Assembly: GCA_003153375.1 (NCBI GenBank)
Contig: PLYM01000137.1
Location: 1-32,973 of the forward strand
Source of the DNA: Planctomycetaceae bacterium
GTDB taxonomy: Bacteria > Planctomycetota > Planctomycetia > Pirellulales > PALSA-1355
Length of the DNA stretch: 32,973 nucleotides
Reading direction: 5' to 3'
This document shows positions 16,111-23,976 of this stretch, piece after piece. The notes under the pieces are model-generated. The model ran no database searches and was not told the origin of the DNA. It saw only the letters and a program-made list of their open reading frames with translations. Positions within the stretch are counted from its first letter, which is position 1. Each line of letters opens with the position of its first letter. The position numbers and the translations under genes are program-made.

Positions 16111-16686
16111 TTAAGCCAGCAGCTTGCGCAAGAACGCAGCCAACTCGGCCCCCAGTTGCTCGACCCGCTGGTGCTGCTTGCCGTCTTTCAGCGAACCGTC
16201 CTCGGCGAAGGCTTCGTGGGCCTTCGAGATCGAGATCGTGCCGGGCAGCACGACCACGCCGATATTGCCCAGAATGGCCCGCACGTGAACCAGGCCGCGC
16301 AGCCCACCCAGCGCACCGGGCGAGGCGCTGACGAGCGTGGCGACTTTGCCCGTGAAGCACTCCAGCGGCGGCCGGCCCGCGACGGGCCGGGACGTCCAGT
16401 CGATCGTGTTCTTCAGCAACCCCGAGATCGAGCTGTTGTACTCGGGCGAAGAAATCAAGAAACCTTGATGCGATAGCATGAGGTCTTTCAGCTTGCGGCC
16501 GTTCTCGGGAAGGCCGCGTTCGGTCTCGCAATCTTCATCGAACAGCGGCAACGGGTAATCGGCCAGATCGATCAGCGTCACCTCGGCGCCCGCCGCGCGG
16601 GCCCCCCCGGCGGCGATCCGCACCAGCTTCTTGTTCCAGGACTGTTTCCGGCCGCTGCCGGCGAACGCAAGGATTTTGGGGGGCAT
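16111..16686 (-). CDS. NADPH-dependent FMN reductase-family flavoprotein
   Basis: 191 residues with a flavodoxin-like fold. Residues 5-18 (ILAFAGSGRKQSWN) form the phosphate-binding loop typical of the family. DLADYPLPLFDED lies at 40-52, and SSPEYNSSISGLLKNTIDW at 79-97 is the hallmark flavin/dimer segment. GKVATLVSASPGALGGLRG follows, with an LRKLL end. Such proteins bind FMN and reduce FMN, quinones, azo compounds or metals with NAD(P)H. The exact substrate is not readable. The ATG directly follows a pyrimidine-rich repeat leader that lacks a Shine-Dalgarno site. The gene lies 119 bases ahead of the sigma factor gene and may share its transcript. Confidence 0.88.
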   Translation of the reverse strand: MPPKILAFAGSGRKQSWNKKLVRIAAGGARAAGAEVTLIDLADYPLPLFDEDCETERGLPENGRKLKDLMLSHQGFLISSPEYNSSISGLLKNTIDWTSRPVAGRPPLECFTGKVATLVSASPGALGGLRGLVHVRAILGNIGVVVLPGTISISKAHEAFAEDGSLKDGKQHQRVEQLGAELAAFLRKLLA

Positions 16687-16748
16687 GGAAGTGAAGGATG
16701 AAGGCGGAAGGATGAAGGATGAAGGATGAAGGATGAAGGATGAAAACG
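16683..16748 (-). repeat. GAAGGAT tandem repeat, leader of the flavoprotein gene (inverted copy 1)
   Basis: Six GAAGGAT units and one variant (GAAGGCG, second position) run from 16693 to 16741, then GAAAACG. On the minus strand this is a C/T-rich leader (CATCCTT repeats) ending directly at the ATG of the flavoprotein gene. An inverted, shorter copy lies at 17054-17099 with the same flanks (GCATGGAAG on one side, GAAAACG on the other). Confidence 0.9.
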
Positions 16749-16851
16749 GGGCACGGACGACCGGCTCGCTGGGGGTGTTGTAGCATGAAATTCAGAAGGG
16801 GTCTAAGGAATCTCGGGGCGGCGCGGTGGGTTTGGGGTATGATGGGGTGTC

Positions 16852-17028
16852 ATGCGAAACCGGGAACAGGAACGTCCGGGACAGTTTACGCTTCGCTCTT
16901 TGTTGGCGGGGCTGTTGTGGTTCGCCATGCTGCTGGCCATTTGCGTCCAGTATCAGCAAGCCCGCACGCGACAGCGAGCCACGAACGAAATGCTCAAAGC
17001 CACTGGCGCCATGCCCCACCGGCGCTAG
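16852..17028 (+). CDS. 58-residue single-helix membrane protein
   Basis: ATG at 16852 with GGGGTG just upstream. Residues 1-10 are charged (MRNREQERPG). QFTLRSLLAG at 11-20 leads into one membrane helix to about residue 33. A basic, Gln/Arg-rich tail of about 25 residues ends MPHRR. The F-x-LR-x-LL entry into a single helix is typical of small planctomycete membrane proteins. A TATGAT box at 16838-16843 would place transcription almost on the ATG, so the message may be nearly leaderless. It lies between the two inverted repeat copies. No function known. Real coding is supported by length, composition and start context but not proven. Confidence 0.6.
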   Translation: MRNREQERPGQFTLRSLLAGLLWFAMLLAICVQYQQARTRQRATNEMLKATGAMPHRR

Positions 17029-17053
17029 CGAAAGAGAACCGAGACTGACGTTC

Positions 17054-17099
17054 CTCGTTTTCATCCTTCATCCTTCCGCCTTCATCCTTCTCTTCCATG
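17054..17099 (+). repeat. Inverted copy 2 of the GAAGGAT repeat, leader of the ferredoxin gene
   Basis: CGTTTTCATCCTTCATCC opens a 46-base block that is the reverse complement of 16683-16748, apart from fewer tandem units (two instead of five after the variant unit) and one substitution near the ATG. Its 3' end overlaps the ferredoxin ATG at 17097. Both genes therefore begin CTTCC-ATG-CC. Confidence 0.9.
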
Positions 17100-17456
17100 C
17101 CCGCCTTCACGTCCCACATCTTCGTCTGCTGCAACCAGCGAGAACCCGGGCACAAACGCGGGTGTTGCGATCCGGAGGGCAAGGAGGAGTTGCGGAGTTG
17201 CTTCAAGAAGGAGTTGAAGCGGCATGACCTAGGGGCCCTGGTGCGGGCGAACGAGGCCGGGTGTCTGGATCAGTGCGAGTTGGGGCCGACCGTGGTGATC
17301 TATCCGCAGGGCATCTGGTACGGCAATGTCCAGCTCGAGGACGTGCGGCGGATCGTCGAGGAGACGGTGATCGGCGGCCGAGTGCTCGAGGATCTGCTGA
17401 TTCCCGACGAGGCGCTCAACGCCAAGAAGGCCGGCAAGGACAAGAAGGGCGAGTGA
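17097..17456 (+). CDS. Thioredoxin-fold [2Fe-2S] ferredoxin
   Basis: 119 residues. SHIFVCCNQR at 6-15, C23-C24, and GCLDQCELGP at 55-64 followed by VVIYPQGIWYGNV match the thioredoxin-like [2Fe-2S] ferredoxins (Aquifex Fd4 type). Likely cluster ligands are Cys11, Cys23 or Cys24, Cys56 and Cys60. Cys12 and Cys35 are extra. EDVRRIVEE at 81-89 is the usual closing helix, and a Lys-rich tail follows. The family carries electrons at low potential, or acts as the NuoE-like subunit of hydrogenases and complex I. Here it stands alone. It starts directly after the mirrored repeat leader and lacks a Shine-Dalgarno site. It converges with the membrane protein gene at 17484. Confidence 0.88.
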   Translation: MPAFTSHIFVCCNQREPGHKRGCCDPEGKEELRSCFKKELKRHDLGALVRANEAGCLDQCELGPTVVIYPQGIWYGNVQLEDVRRIVEETVIGGRVLEDLLIPDEALNAKKAGKDKKGE

Positions 17457-17483
17457 GCCCGGCGTCGGACCAGCTAGTCGCGG

Positions 17484-18089
17484 TCAGCGGAACAGCGCGC
17501 GTTGCAGGGCGACAGCCACGGCGACGACAATGCAGGCCACGGTCATCGCCAGGAACATTTCGCGCATTGACAGCCGGCCGCGACCCACTGCCGATTCGAT
17601 GGCAACGCGCTCCTCGGGACTGGCCGATTGCAAATCGCTTTCGAGTCGATGGGCCCAAGTCAGATAGCGGTTGCCCGTGCCGAGCAGGTAGGCCGCGACT
17701 GTCCAGGCGACGAGCGGCACCAGAAAGTGCGCGACGTTCTCGCCCCACGAGGTGATGGCCGCGGTGACGAAGCCGACCGACAGCAGCACGGCGATCAGGG
17801 CCGCGAAGAACCCGAAAAAGAGCAGCACGCGAGCGACCGCCTCGGCAGCTCGGCCGTCGCGGCGAAACACGGCCCGATAGTTCCAGACGATCATGCTGCC
17901 GGCCGGGAAGACGATCAGCAGCATCGCCAACGGCAGGGCCACGAGCGTTCTCAGTTCCAACGGCCGCAGGCCGGGGGAGAGAATCGCCAGCACCAGCGCC
18001 ATCAGCAGGCCCCACAGGGCCACATTCGAAAGGCACATCGCGACCAGCAGGCCGTCGGGCTTGCGAATCTCCCGGCCGGCTGCACTCAT
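17484..18089 (-). CDS. Polytopic membrane protein, function unknown
   Basis: 201 residues. After a charged start (MSAAGREIRKPDG) come about five hydrophobic segments near residues 13-38, 46-68, 85-112, 118-136 and 178-197. A cytoplasmic-looking charged loop lies at 140-176 (LESDLQSASPEERVAIESAVGR). No conserved catalytic motif was recognised. The stops of this gene and the ferredoxin gene are 27 bases apart and face each other. Upstream it is divergent from the cytochrome-WD40 gene. Not assigned to a family. Confidence 0.7.
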   Translation of the reverse strand: MSAAGREIRKPDGLLVAMCLSNVALWGLLMALVLAILSPGLRPLELRTLVALPLAMLLIVFPAGSMIVWNYRAVFRRDGRAAEAVARVLLFFGFFAALIAVLLSVGFVTAAITSWGENVAHFLVPLVAWTVAAYLLGTGNRYLTWAHRLESDLQSASPEERVAIESAVGRGRLSMREMFLAMTVACIVVAVAVALQRALFR

Positions 18090-18448
18090 CGGAACCGCGC
18101 TTTGCTGATGGACACACGAGACACTCGATCAATCATCGTCGGGCCGTGCCCAGCGATCAACGCCGAGGGGCGATCTGGGGCCCCAGCGGCGGGGGTGATG
18201 CTCGTAAGTCGCGCATTCGGAGGGGTTTCGGGCGGATGGATCCGTGGCTTTCCGCCGCGATTTTCCTTGCCAGCGGGGCGCCGCGATGTGTATATTCGGA
18301 GGATGGCGGCGGGCGCGGGGCCAGGGCCTCGAATACGCCGAGCCGCCCGATTGTGCTCGCCTTGCCAACAAGACCGTCGCCCTAGCGGCTGCCCGGGCCC
18401 AGCGGACGGTTCTTCCCGCCACGAAAGCATCCGGCCACGAAAGGTGTT
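18090..18448. other. Divergent intergenic region, promoter and long leader of the cytochrome-WD40 gene
   Basis: 359 bases with no convincing gene. It holds the sigma-70-like promoter at 18267-18296 and a GC-rich leader of about 145 bases. A direct repeat CCACGAAAG occurs at 18419 and 18436, just before the start codon. A GGAGG followed immediately by ATG at 18303 is too close to act as a start. Confidence 0.55.
18267..18296 (+). promoter_or_regulatory. Sigma-70-like promoter of the cytochrome-WD40 gene
   Basis: TTGCCA (18267-18272), an 18-base spacer, then TATATT (18291-18296); five of six matches in each hexamer. Transcription would start near 18303, leaving a leader of about 146 bases before the ATG at 18449. 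Confidence 0.5.
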
Positions 18449-19900
18449 ATGTCCCTCGTCGAGCGCTTCCTCATCCTGTCGTTCGCGGTTGCGTGTTGGG
18501 CCCCCAGCAGTTGGCTGGCGGCGGCTGAACCGGCCGATCCTAAAACGGCGACCGCCACGGTCAGCTACTTCCGCGACATCCGTCCGATCTTTCAGGCCCA
18601 ATGCCAGGGCTGCCATCAGCCGGCCAAGGCGATGGGCGAGTATGTGATGACCAGCGTCGAGGGGCTGTTCAAGGGTGGCGAAAGCGAGCAGCCGGCCATC
18701 GTGGCGCTCAAACCCGAGGAGAGCCACCTGCTGGCGCAAATCACGCCCAAGGACGGCAAGGCGGCGATGCCCAAGGACAAGGAACCGCTGACCGAAGACC
18801 AGATCAAACGCGTGCGGCAATGGATCGTCGAAGGAGCGAAGGACGATACGCCGATGTCGGTGCGCGGCGTGATCGACATGGAGCATCCGCCGGTCTACGA
18901 GGGTAGCCCCGTGCTGACCGCGCTCGATTTCTCGCCCGACGACACCCTGCTGGCCGTCTCAGGCTATCACGAAACCTTGCTGCACGACGTCGAAGCCGCC
19001 AAGAACGGCGCGCCGAGCCTGGTCGCGCGGCTGGTCGGTCAATCGGAACGGGTCGAATCGATCAGTTTCTCGCCCGACGGCAAGCTGCTGGCCGTGACGG
19101 GCGGCTCGCCCGGACGTTTGGGCGAAGTGCAGGTGTGGGACGTCGCGACGCGTAAGCTCAAGTATTCGCTGCCGGTGACCTACGACACGGTGTATGGCGT
19201 CAGTTGGTCGCCCGATGGGACGAAGATCGCCTTTGGCTGCGCCGACAACACGTTGCGGGCCATCGATGCCGCGACCGGCAAGCAGGTGCTATTCCAGGGC
19301 GCGCACAGCGACTGGGTGCTCGACACCGTGTTCTCGAAAGAGGGCACCTATGTGATCTCGGTGAGCCGCGACCGCTCGATGAAGTTGGTCGAAGTGGCCA
19401 CGCAGCGCTTTGTCGACAACATCACGAGCATTACGCCGGGCGCGCTCAAGGGCGGGCTGGACGCCGTGGCACGGCATCCGAAGAAAGATGAGCTGCTGAT
19501 CGGTGGGGCCGACGGCATTCCGAAGATTTATCAAATGCTGCGCACCAAGCCGCGGCAGATCGGCGATGATTTTAATTTGATCAAGGCCTATGAGGCCGTG
19601 CCGGGTCGCATTTATGACGCCCACTTCAACGGTGACGGCAGCCGCTTCCTGGTGGCCAGCAGTCTTGATGGCACGGGCGAAGCGCGAATATATGAGACCG
19701 AGAGCGGCAAGCTGCTGCACAAGCTCGAAGGCCAGAAGGGCCCGGTCTATGCCGTGGCCTTCAGCACGGGCGGCAAGCTCGTGGCTTCGGCCGGGTTCGA
19801 CGGCCTGGTGCGGCTAAGCGACCCCGAGACGGGCAAGCTGCTGAAAGAGTTTTCGCCGGTGCCCGCGAGCGGTACGAAGGTGGCCGCGACCTCCAAGTAG
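18449..19900 (+). CDS. Exported planctomycete cytochrome domain fused to WD40 repeats
   Basis: 483 residues. A signal peptide ends near residue 25 (LAAAEP). Residues 38-140 are a planctomycete C-type cytochrome domain: SYFRDIRPIFQAQCQGCHQPAK with C52-x2-C55-H56, then EESHLLAQI and MPKDKEPLTEDQI. In that fold a distal Met could be an axial ligand. From about 155 to 475 the chain is a WD40 propeller (repeats with FSPDG, WSPDG, VQVWDVAT and similar). Predicted to be periplasmic. Planctomycetes often place such fusions beside DUF1549/DUF1553 genes, as here (121 bases downstream). The function of these pairs is unknown; redox chemistry on complex polysaccharides is a guess. The ATG has AGGTG five bases upstream. 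Confidence 0.9.
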   Translation: MSLVERFLILSFAVACWAPSSWLAAAEPADPKTATATVSYFRDIRPIFQAQCQGCHQPAKAMGEYVMTSVEGLFKGGESEQPAIVALKPEESHLLAQITPKDGKAAMPKDKEPLTEDQIKRVRQWIVEGAKDDTPMSVRGVIDMEHPPVYEGSPVLTALDFSPDDTLLAVSGYHETLLHDVEAAKNGAPSLVARLVGQSERVESISFSPDGKLLAVTGGSPGRLGEVQVWDVATRKLKYSLPVTYDTVYGVSWSPDGTKIAFGCADNTLRAIDAATGKQVLFQGAHSDWVLDTVFSKEGTYVISVSRDRSMKLVEVATQRFVDNITSITPGALKGGLDAVARHPKKDELLIGGADGIPKIYQMLRTKPRQIGDDFNLIKAYEAVPGRIYDAHFNGDGSRFLVASSLDGTGEARIYETESGKLLHKLEGQKGPVYAVAFSTGGKLVASAGFDGLVRLSDPETGKLLKEFSPVPASGTKVAATSK

Positions 19901-19942
19901 CGAGGTGGCCAAGTAGCACGGTGGGCAAGTAGCGCGAAGCAC
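19895..19942 (+). repeat. Three tandem 16-bp units starting at the stop codon
   Basis: AAGTAGCGAGGTGGCC (19895-19910), AAGTAGCACGGTGGGC (19911-19926) and a decayed third AAGTAGCGCGAAGCAC (19927-19942). The first unit contains the last Lys codon and TAG stop of the WD40 gene, so the gene end itself appears to have been duplicated in tandem. Confidence 0.75.
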
Positions 19943-20021
19943 AATCAACGCGGCAGCGATTTTAAAAACATACATACGACTCACGAAGAATTCAAAGCAA
20001 CGGGACCGAAGGATGTTCGCC

Positions 20022-23000
20022 ATGAAAACGAGTTTCTCGACGATCGGGTGCCTGGCGCTGGCGATGGCGTGGGCCTTGCCGGCCACGGCCAAGGAACAGT
20101 TGCCCGAGGGCGCGAAGGTCGTGGCGTTGGAAGCCACGCCTGCCCAGATCTCGCTAGCCAACAAGTATGCCTACGTGCAGGTGCTGGTCACCGCGCAGTT
20201 GGAAGGCGGCGATCGCGTTGACGTGACGCGCCTGGTTCAAGCGACCGTGGCCAACGACCTGGCCAGCGTCTCGCCGACCGGCGTGGTGCGGCCGAAGACC
20301 GAGGGGGACGGCGAGGTCACGTTTTCGGTGGCCGGTCAGACGGTCAAGGTGCCTCTGAAAGTCGCCGTGCAGACCGGCGATTTCAACACGAGCTTCGTGC
20401 GCGACGTGATGCCGGCCCTGTCGAAGATGGGCTGCAATGCCGGGACCTGCCATGGTTCGCTCAACGGCAAGAACGGTTTCAAATTGTCGCTGCGGGGCTA
20501 TGACGCGCTCTACGATCACCGCGCGCTGACCGACGACATCGCGGCGCGGCGCATTAACCGGGCCGCTCCCGATCAGAGCCTGATGCTGCTCAAGCCCTCG
20601 GGCGTGATTCCGCACGTCGGCGGGGTGCTGACCCAGCCGGGGCAGCCTTATTACGAGCTGGTGCGCAGCTGGATCTCGGGCGGGTTGAAGTTGGATCTCG
20701 ACAGTCCGCGCGTCGAGAAAATCGAGATTTTTCCGAAGAACCCGATCGTGCCCATGCCTGGCATGGTGCAGCAGATGCGCGTGGTGGCTAATTACGCTGA
20801 CGGCACCGTGCGTGACGTGACGCTCGAGGCCTTCATCGACAGCGGCAACACCGAAGTGGCCGAGCCCGACAAGTTGGGATTGGTTTCCGTGGTTCGCCGC
20901 GGCGAGGCCCCGATCCTGGCCCGTTTCGAAGGCGCTTATACGGCCACGACGATCACGGTGATGGGCGATCGCAGCGGTTATGAATGGAAGGAAGCTCCGT
21001 CGAACAACTTCATCGACGATCTGGTCTACAACAAGCTGAAGCGCGTCAAATCGCTGCCCAGCGAACTGTGTACCGATGCCGAGTTCGTGCGCCGCGTGAC
21101 GCTCGACCTGACCGGCCTGCCCCCGACGAGCGACCAGGTGCGAGCCTTCGTAGCCGACGCCCGCGACACCAAGGTCAAACGCGACGAGCTGATCGAGCAA
21201 CTGATCGGCAACGGCGAATACATCGAGCTGTGGACCAACAAGTGGGCCGATCTGTTGCAGGTGAACCGCAAATTCCTGGGCGAGCAGGGTTCGTTCGCGC
21301 TGCGGGGCTGGATCAAGCAGGCCGTATCGGCCAACATGCCCTACGACAAGTTCGTCTACACGATCCTGACCGCCAGCGGCTCGACGGTCGAAAATCCGCC
21401 GGCGGCCTATTACAAGATTCTGCGCACGCCGGAAGACACCATGGAGAACACGACCCAGCTCTTCCTGGGCGTGCGCTTCAATTGCAATCATTGCCACGAC
21501 CATCCCTTCGAGCGCTGGACGCAAGGACAGTACTATCACCTGGCGGCTTACTTCGCCCAGGTCGGCCGCAAGGAAGACCCGTTGAGCGAAGGCCGCAAGC
21601 TGGGCGGCAGCGACGTCGAAGGCGGCAAGCCGTTGGTCGAGGACATTTATGACTCCGGCAGCGGCGAAGTGGTCGACGGCGGCAGCGGCAAGCCGGCCAC
21701 GCCCGGTTTTCCCTATCAACACAGCGACCTGGCCACGGGTCCTGCCACGCGCCGCGAGCAACTGGCGCATTGGATCGCCTCGAAGGACAATCAGTACTTC
21801 GCCAAGAGCTATGTGAATCGTCTCTGGGGCTATCTGTTCGGACGCGGCATCATCGACCCGATCGACGACATCCGCGCCGGCAATCCCCCCTCGAATCCCG
21901 AGCTGCTGGAGAAGCTGACCCAGGAATTCGTCGGCAGCAATTTCGACATGCAGCACATGCTGCGCACGATTTGCAAATCGCGCAGTTACCAAGCGTCGAT
22001 CGTCACGAATAAGTGGAACCAGGACGACGACATTAATTTCTCGCACGCGATTGCCCGCCGCTTGCCGGCCGAGGTGCTGTATGACGCGATTCAACGAGCC
22101 ATGGGCTCGGTCAGCCAGTTGCCGGGCGTGCCGGCCGGTTTTCGCGCGGCGCAGTTGCCCGACGTGGGGTTGACGTTGCCCAGTGGTTTCTTCGAAGTCT
22201 TCGGGCGCCCGGCCCGCGAAAGCTCGTGCGAGTGCGAGCGTTCCAGCGGCATGATGCTGGGACCCGTGATGACGCTGGTCAACGGTCCGACGATTGCCGA
22301 GGCGATTGCCGATCCGGCCAACAGCCTGACCAAACTCGTGGCGGAGCAAGCCGACGACGCCAAAGTGGTCGACGAACTGTTCGTGCGCATTCTGGCGCGC
22401 GCCGCGACGCAGGGTGAAATCGAGGCCGGCGTGCAAGCCTTGCACGCCAGCGGCGCGGAGGTGGCCAAGCTGCAAGAGGAGCTGGCCAAGCACGAAACCG
22501 AGCTGGCCGCCAAGCAATCGGCTTGGGAAGCCACGTTGGCTCCGGCCACCTGGACCGTGCTCGAGCCGCGCGAAATGACCGCCAGCATGGGCGCCACGTT
22601 TGCCAAGCAGCCCGATCAGTCGCTGCTGGTCGAAGGCGCCAATGGTCGCGGCACGTTCACCGTCAACCTGACCACCGAGTTGTCCAACGTGACGGCGATT
22701 CGGTTGGAAGTTCTGGCCGATCCCATGCTGCCCTCCAGTGGGCCGGGCCGTGCCGGCAACGGCAACCTGACGCTCTCGGAGTTCCGCGCCACGGCGGCCG
22801 CGACGTCGGATCCCACCAAGACGACCCCCTTGTCGTTCGCGGGGGCCACGGCCGACTTCTCGCAGGACGGTTTCCCGGTCACGGGCGCCATCGACGGCAA
22901 CCCGCAAACGGCCTGGGCCATCAGTCCGCAAGTCGGTAAGAACCATGTGGCCACGTTCGAAATCAAGGAAGACTTGAACTTTGCGGGAGGCACGGCGCTG

Positions 23001-23321
23001 TCGATCGTGCTCGATCACCAGTACGACGAGCAGCACACGATCGGCCGTTTTCGCGTCTCGGTCACCGGTGCCAAGCGGCCCCTCGTGCCGACCACGGTGC
23101 CCGCCAAGGTGCTGGAGATCGTGGCCATCGCCCCCGAGCAGCGCAGCGACGCGCAAAAGGCCGAGTTGGCGAACTTCTATCGTTCGCGCGATGCACTGTG
23201 GGTCCGCCTGAATACGGCGCTCGCCACCACGGTCGAGCAGGCCAAGAACCAACGCCTGACCGGTGCTCAGGATCTGTCCTGGGCCTTGATCAACAGCCCG
23301 GCGTTTTTGTTCAATCGGTAA
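20022..23321 (+). CDS. DUF1549/DUF1553 planctomycete cytochrome-type surface protein
   Basis: 1099 residues. The ATG at 20022 is chosen because GAAGGA ends eight bases upstream; an ATG at 20013 overlaps that site. The signal peptide ends ATA-KE near 23. Residues 35-115 resemble a bacterial Ig-like domain. A cytochrome-like segment follows with C138-x4-C143-H144 (CNAGTCHG), then GFKLSLRGYD. DUF1549 covers about 325-520 and includes VRRVTLDLTGLPPTS and C488-N-H-C491-H492. DUF1553 starts near 577 (LAHWIASKDN) and ends with the conserved INSPAFLFNR. It is interrupted at about 806-1023 by a coiled coil and a discoidin-like beta domain. The family is almost confined to Planctomycetes and Verrucomicrobia and its reaction is unknown. 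No DUF1501 partner follows. Confidence 0.92.
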   Translation: MKTSFSTIGCLALAMAWALPATAKEQLPEGAKVVALEATPAQISLANKYAYVQVLVTAQLEGGDRVDVTRLVQATVANDLASVSPTGVVRPKTEGDGEVTFSVAGQTVKVPLKVAVQTGDFNTSFVRDVMPALSKMGCNAGTCHGSLNGKNGFKLSLRGYDALYDHRALTDDIAARRINRAAPDQSLMLLKPSGVIPHVGGVLTQPGQPYYELVRSWISGGLKLDLDSPRVEKIEIFPKNPIVPMPGMVQQMRVVANYADGTVRDVTLEAFIDSGNTEVAEPDKLGLVSVVRRGEAPILARFEGAYTATTITVMGDRSGYEWKEAPSNNFIDDLVYNKLKRVKSLPSELCTDAEFVRRVTLDLTGLPPTSDQVRAFVADARDTKVKRDELIEQLIGNGEYIELWTNKWADLLQVNRKFLGEQGSFALRGWIKQAVSANMPYDKFVYTILTASGSTVENPPAAYYKILRTPEDTMENTTQLFLGVRFNCNHCHDHPFERWTQGQYYHLAAYFAQVGRKEDPLSEGRKLGGSDVEGGKPLVEDIYDSGSGEVVDGGSGKPATPGFPYQHSDLATGPATRREQLAHWIASKDNQYFAKSYVNRLWGYLFGRGIIDPIDDIRAGNPPSNPELLEKLTQEFVGSNFDMQHMLRTICKSRSYQASIVTNKWNQDDDINFSHAIARRLPAEVLYDAIQRAMGSVSQLPGVPAGFRAAQLPDVGLTLPSGFFEVFGRPARESSCECERSSGMMLGPVMTLVNGPTIAEAIADPANSLTKLVAEQADDAKVVDELFVRILARAATQGEIEAGVQALHASGAEVAKLQEELAKHETELAAKQSAWEATLAPATWTVLEPREMTASMGATFAKQPDQSLLVEGANGRGTFTVNLTTELSNVTAIRLEVLADPMLPSSGPGRAGNGNLTLSEFRATAAATSDPTKTTPLSFAGATADFSQDGFPVTGAIDGNPQTAWAISPQVGKNHVATFEIKEDLNFAGGTALSIVLDHQYDEQHTIGRFRVSVTGAKRPLVPTTVPAKVLEIVAIAPEQRSDAQKAELANFYRSRDALWVRLNTALATTVEQAKNQRLTGAQDLSWALINSPAFLFNR

Positions 23322-23393
23322 CTCGCGGCCAACTGGCAGAATTCGCGACGGGATCTTCGGCGCCGAGGCTGGGGTGTCGCCACGAGACGAGCT

Positions 23394-23813
23394 ATGCACG
23401 AGATTCTTTCCTATTCGGCCGGTCCCTACAAAGGCTACCTGGGACGCGCCGAATACGATCATGATGCCGGTCGGTTCCACGGCGAGCTCCTTGGAATTAA
23501 CGACGTGATCACGTTTCAAGCCGAAGCGCCCACGGAATTGGGCAAGGCCTTTGTCGAGTCGGTGGATGATTACCTGGCTTTTTGCCGATCGCGGCGTGAA
23601 ACACCTGAGAAGCCGTTCTCCGGCCGTTTTGTTGCCCGCATTGCTCCCGACTTGCACAGGAAGTTGAGTCTCGCGGCACAAGAGCAAGGAACGAGCTTGA
23701 ATTCTTTGGTCGAACAATGCTTGGCCAGTTCGCTGGTCACGAAGCCCGCCGAAATCAAGCGCAAAGCCAAGGCCAAACTGCGCACCCGGCGGCCGCCAAA
23801 GCGCGCGGGCTGA
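23394..23813 (+). CDS. Solitary HicB-like protein
   Basis: 139 residues. Residues 12-62 form a partial HicB fold (YKGYLGRAEYDHDAGRFHG, then ITFQAEAPTELGKAFVESVDDYL). Residues 75-112 look like a ribbon-helix-helix DNA-binding segment (FVARIAPDLHRKLSLAAQE, then SLNSLVEQCL). The tail is strongly basic. HicB antitoxins normally neutralise and co-repress the HicA mRNA interferase. No HicA-sized frame is present in the 72 bases before or the 163 bases after the gene, so this copy is solitary and may act only as a transcriptional regulator. No strong ribosome-binding site was seen. Confidence 0.8.
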   Translation: MHEILSYSAGPYKGYLGRAEYDHDAGRFHGELLGINDVITFQAEAPTELGKAFVESVDDYLAFCRSRRETPEKPFSGRFVARIAPDLHRKLSLAAQEQGTSLNSLVEQCLASSLVTKPAEIKRKAKAKLRTRRPPKRAG

Positions 23814-23976
23814 GATCCTTCGCGCACACGCCACAAGTCCGTGCTCCGTAGCGCGATTCTACCTTGCTGGTCCGTCACTCCGCTTGCCAATCTGCCGTTG
23901 CCGGCAAACAATGAGGGGCGATATCTCCTCAATCGCCTCCGGCGCGGCAATCCTCAAGCGGAACAGGCTTCTTTCG

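Noticed and set aside
15992-16531. N-terminal extension of the sigma factor frame
   Set aside because: Low-complexity Arg/Gly/Ala sequence with no homology, and it overlaps the flavoprotein gene. The family start is at 15991.
16693-16741. Short CRISPR-like array
   Set aside because: Seven-base units directly adjacent to each other with no spacers; a simple tandem repeat.
20154-23834. Very long minus-strand open frame (over 1200 codons) opposite the DUF1549/DUF1553 gene
   Set aside because: Arg/Gly/Gln/Leu-rich mirror translation of a strong plus-strand gene in GC-rich DNA. No domain or ribosome-binding site, and it crosses the HicB gene as well.
23322-23976. HicA toxin gene beside HicB
   Set aside because: No frame of suitable length, start or motif on either strand in the flanks.
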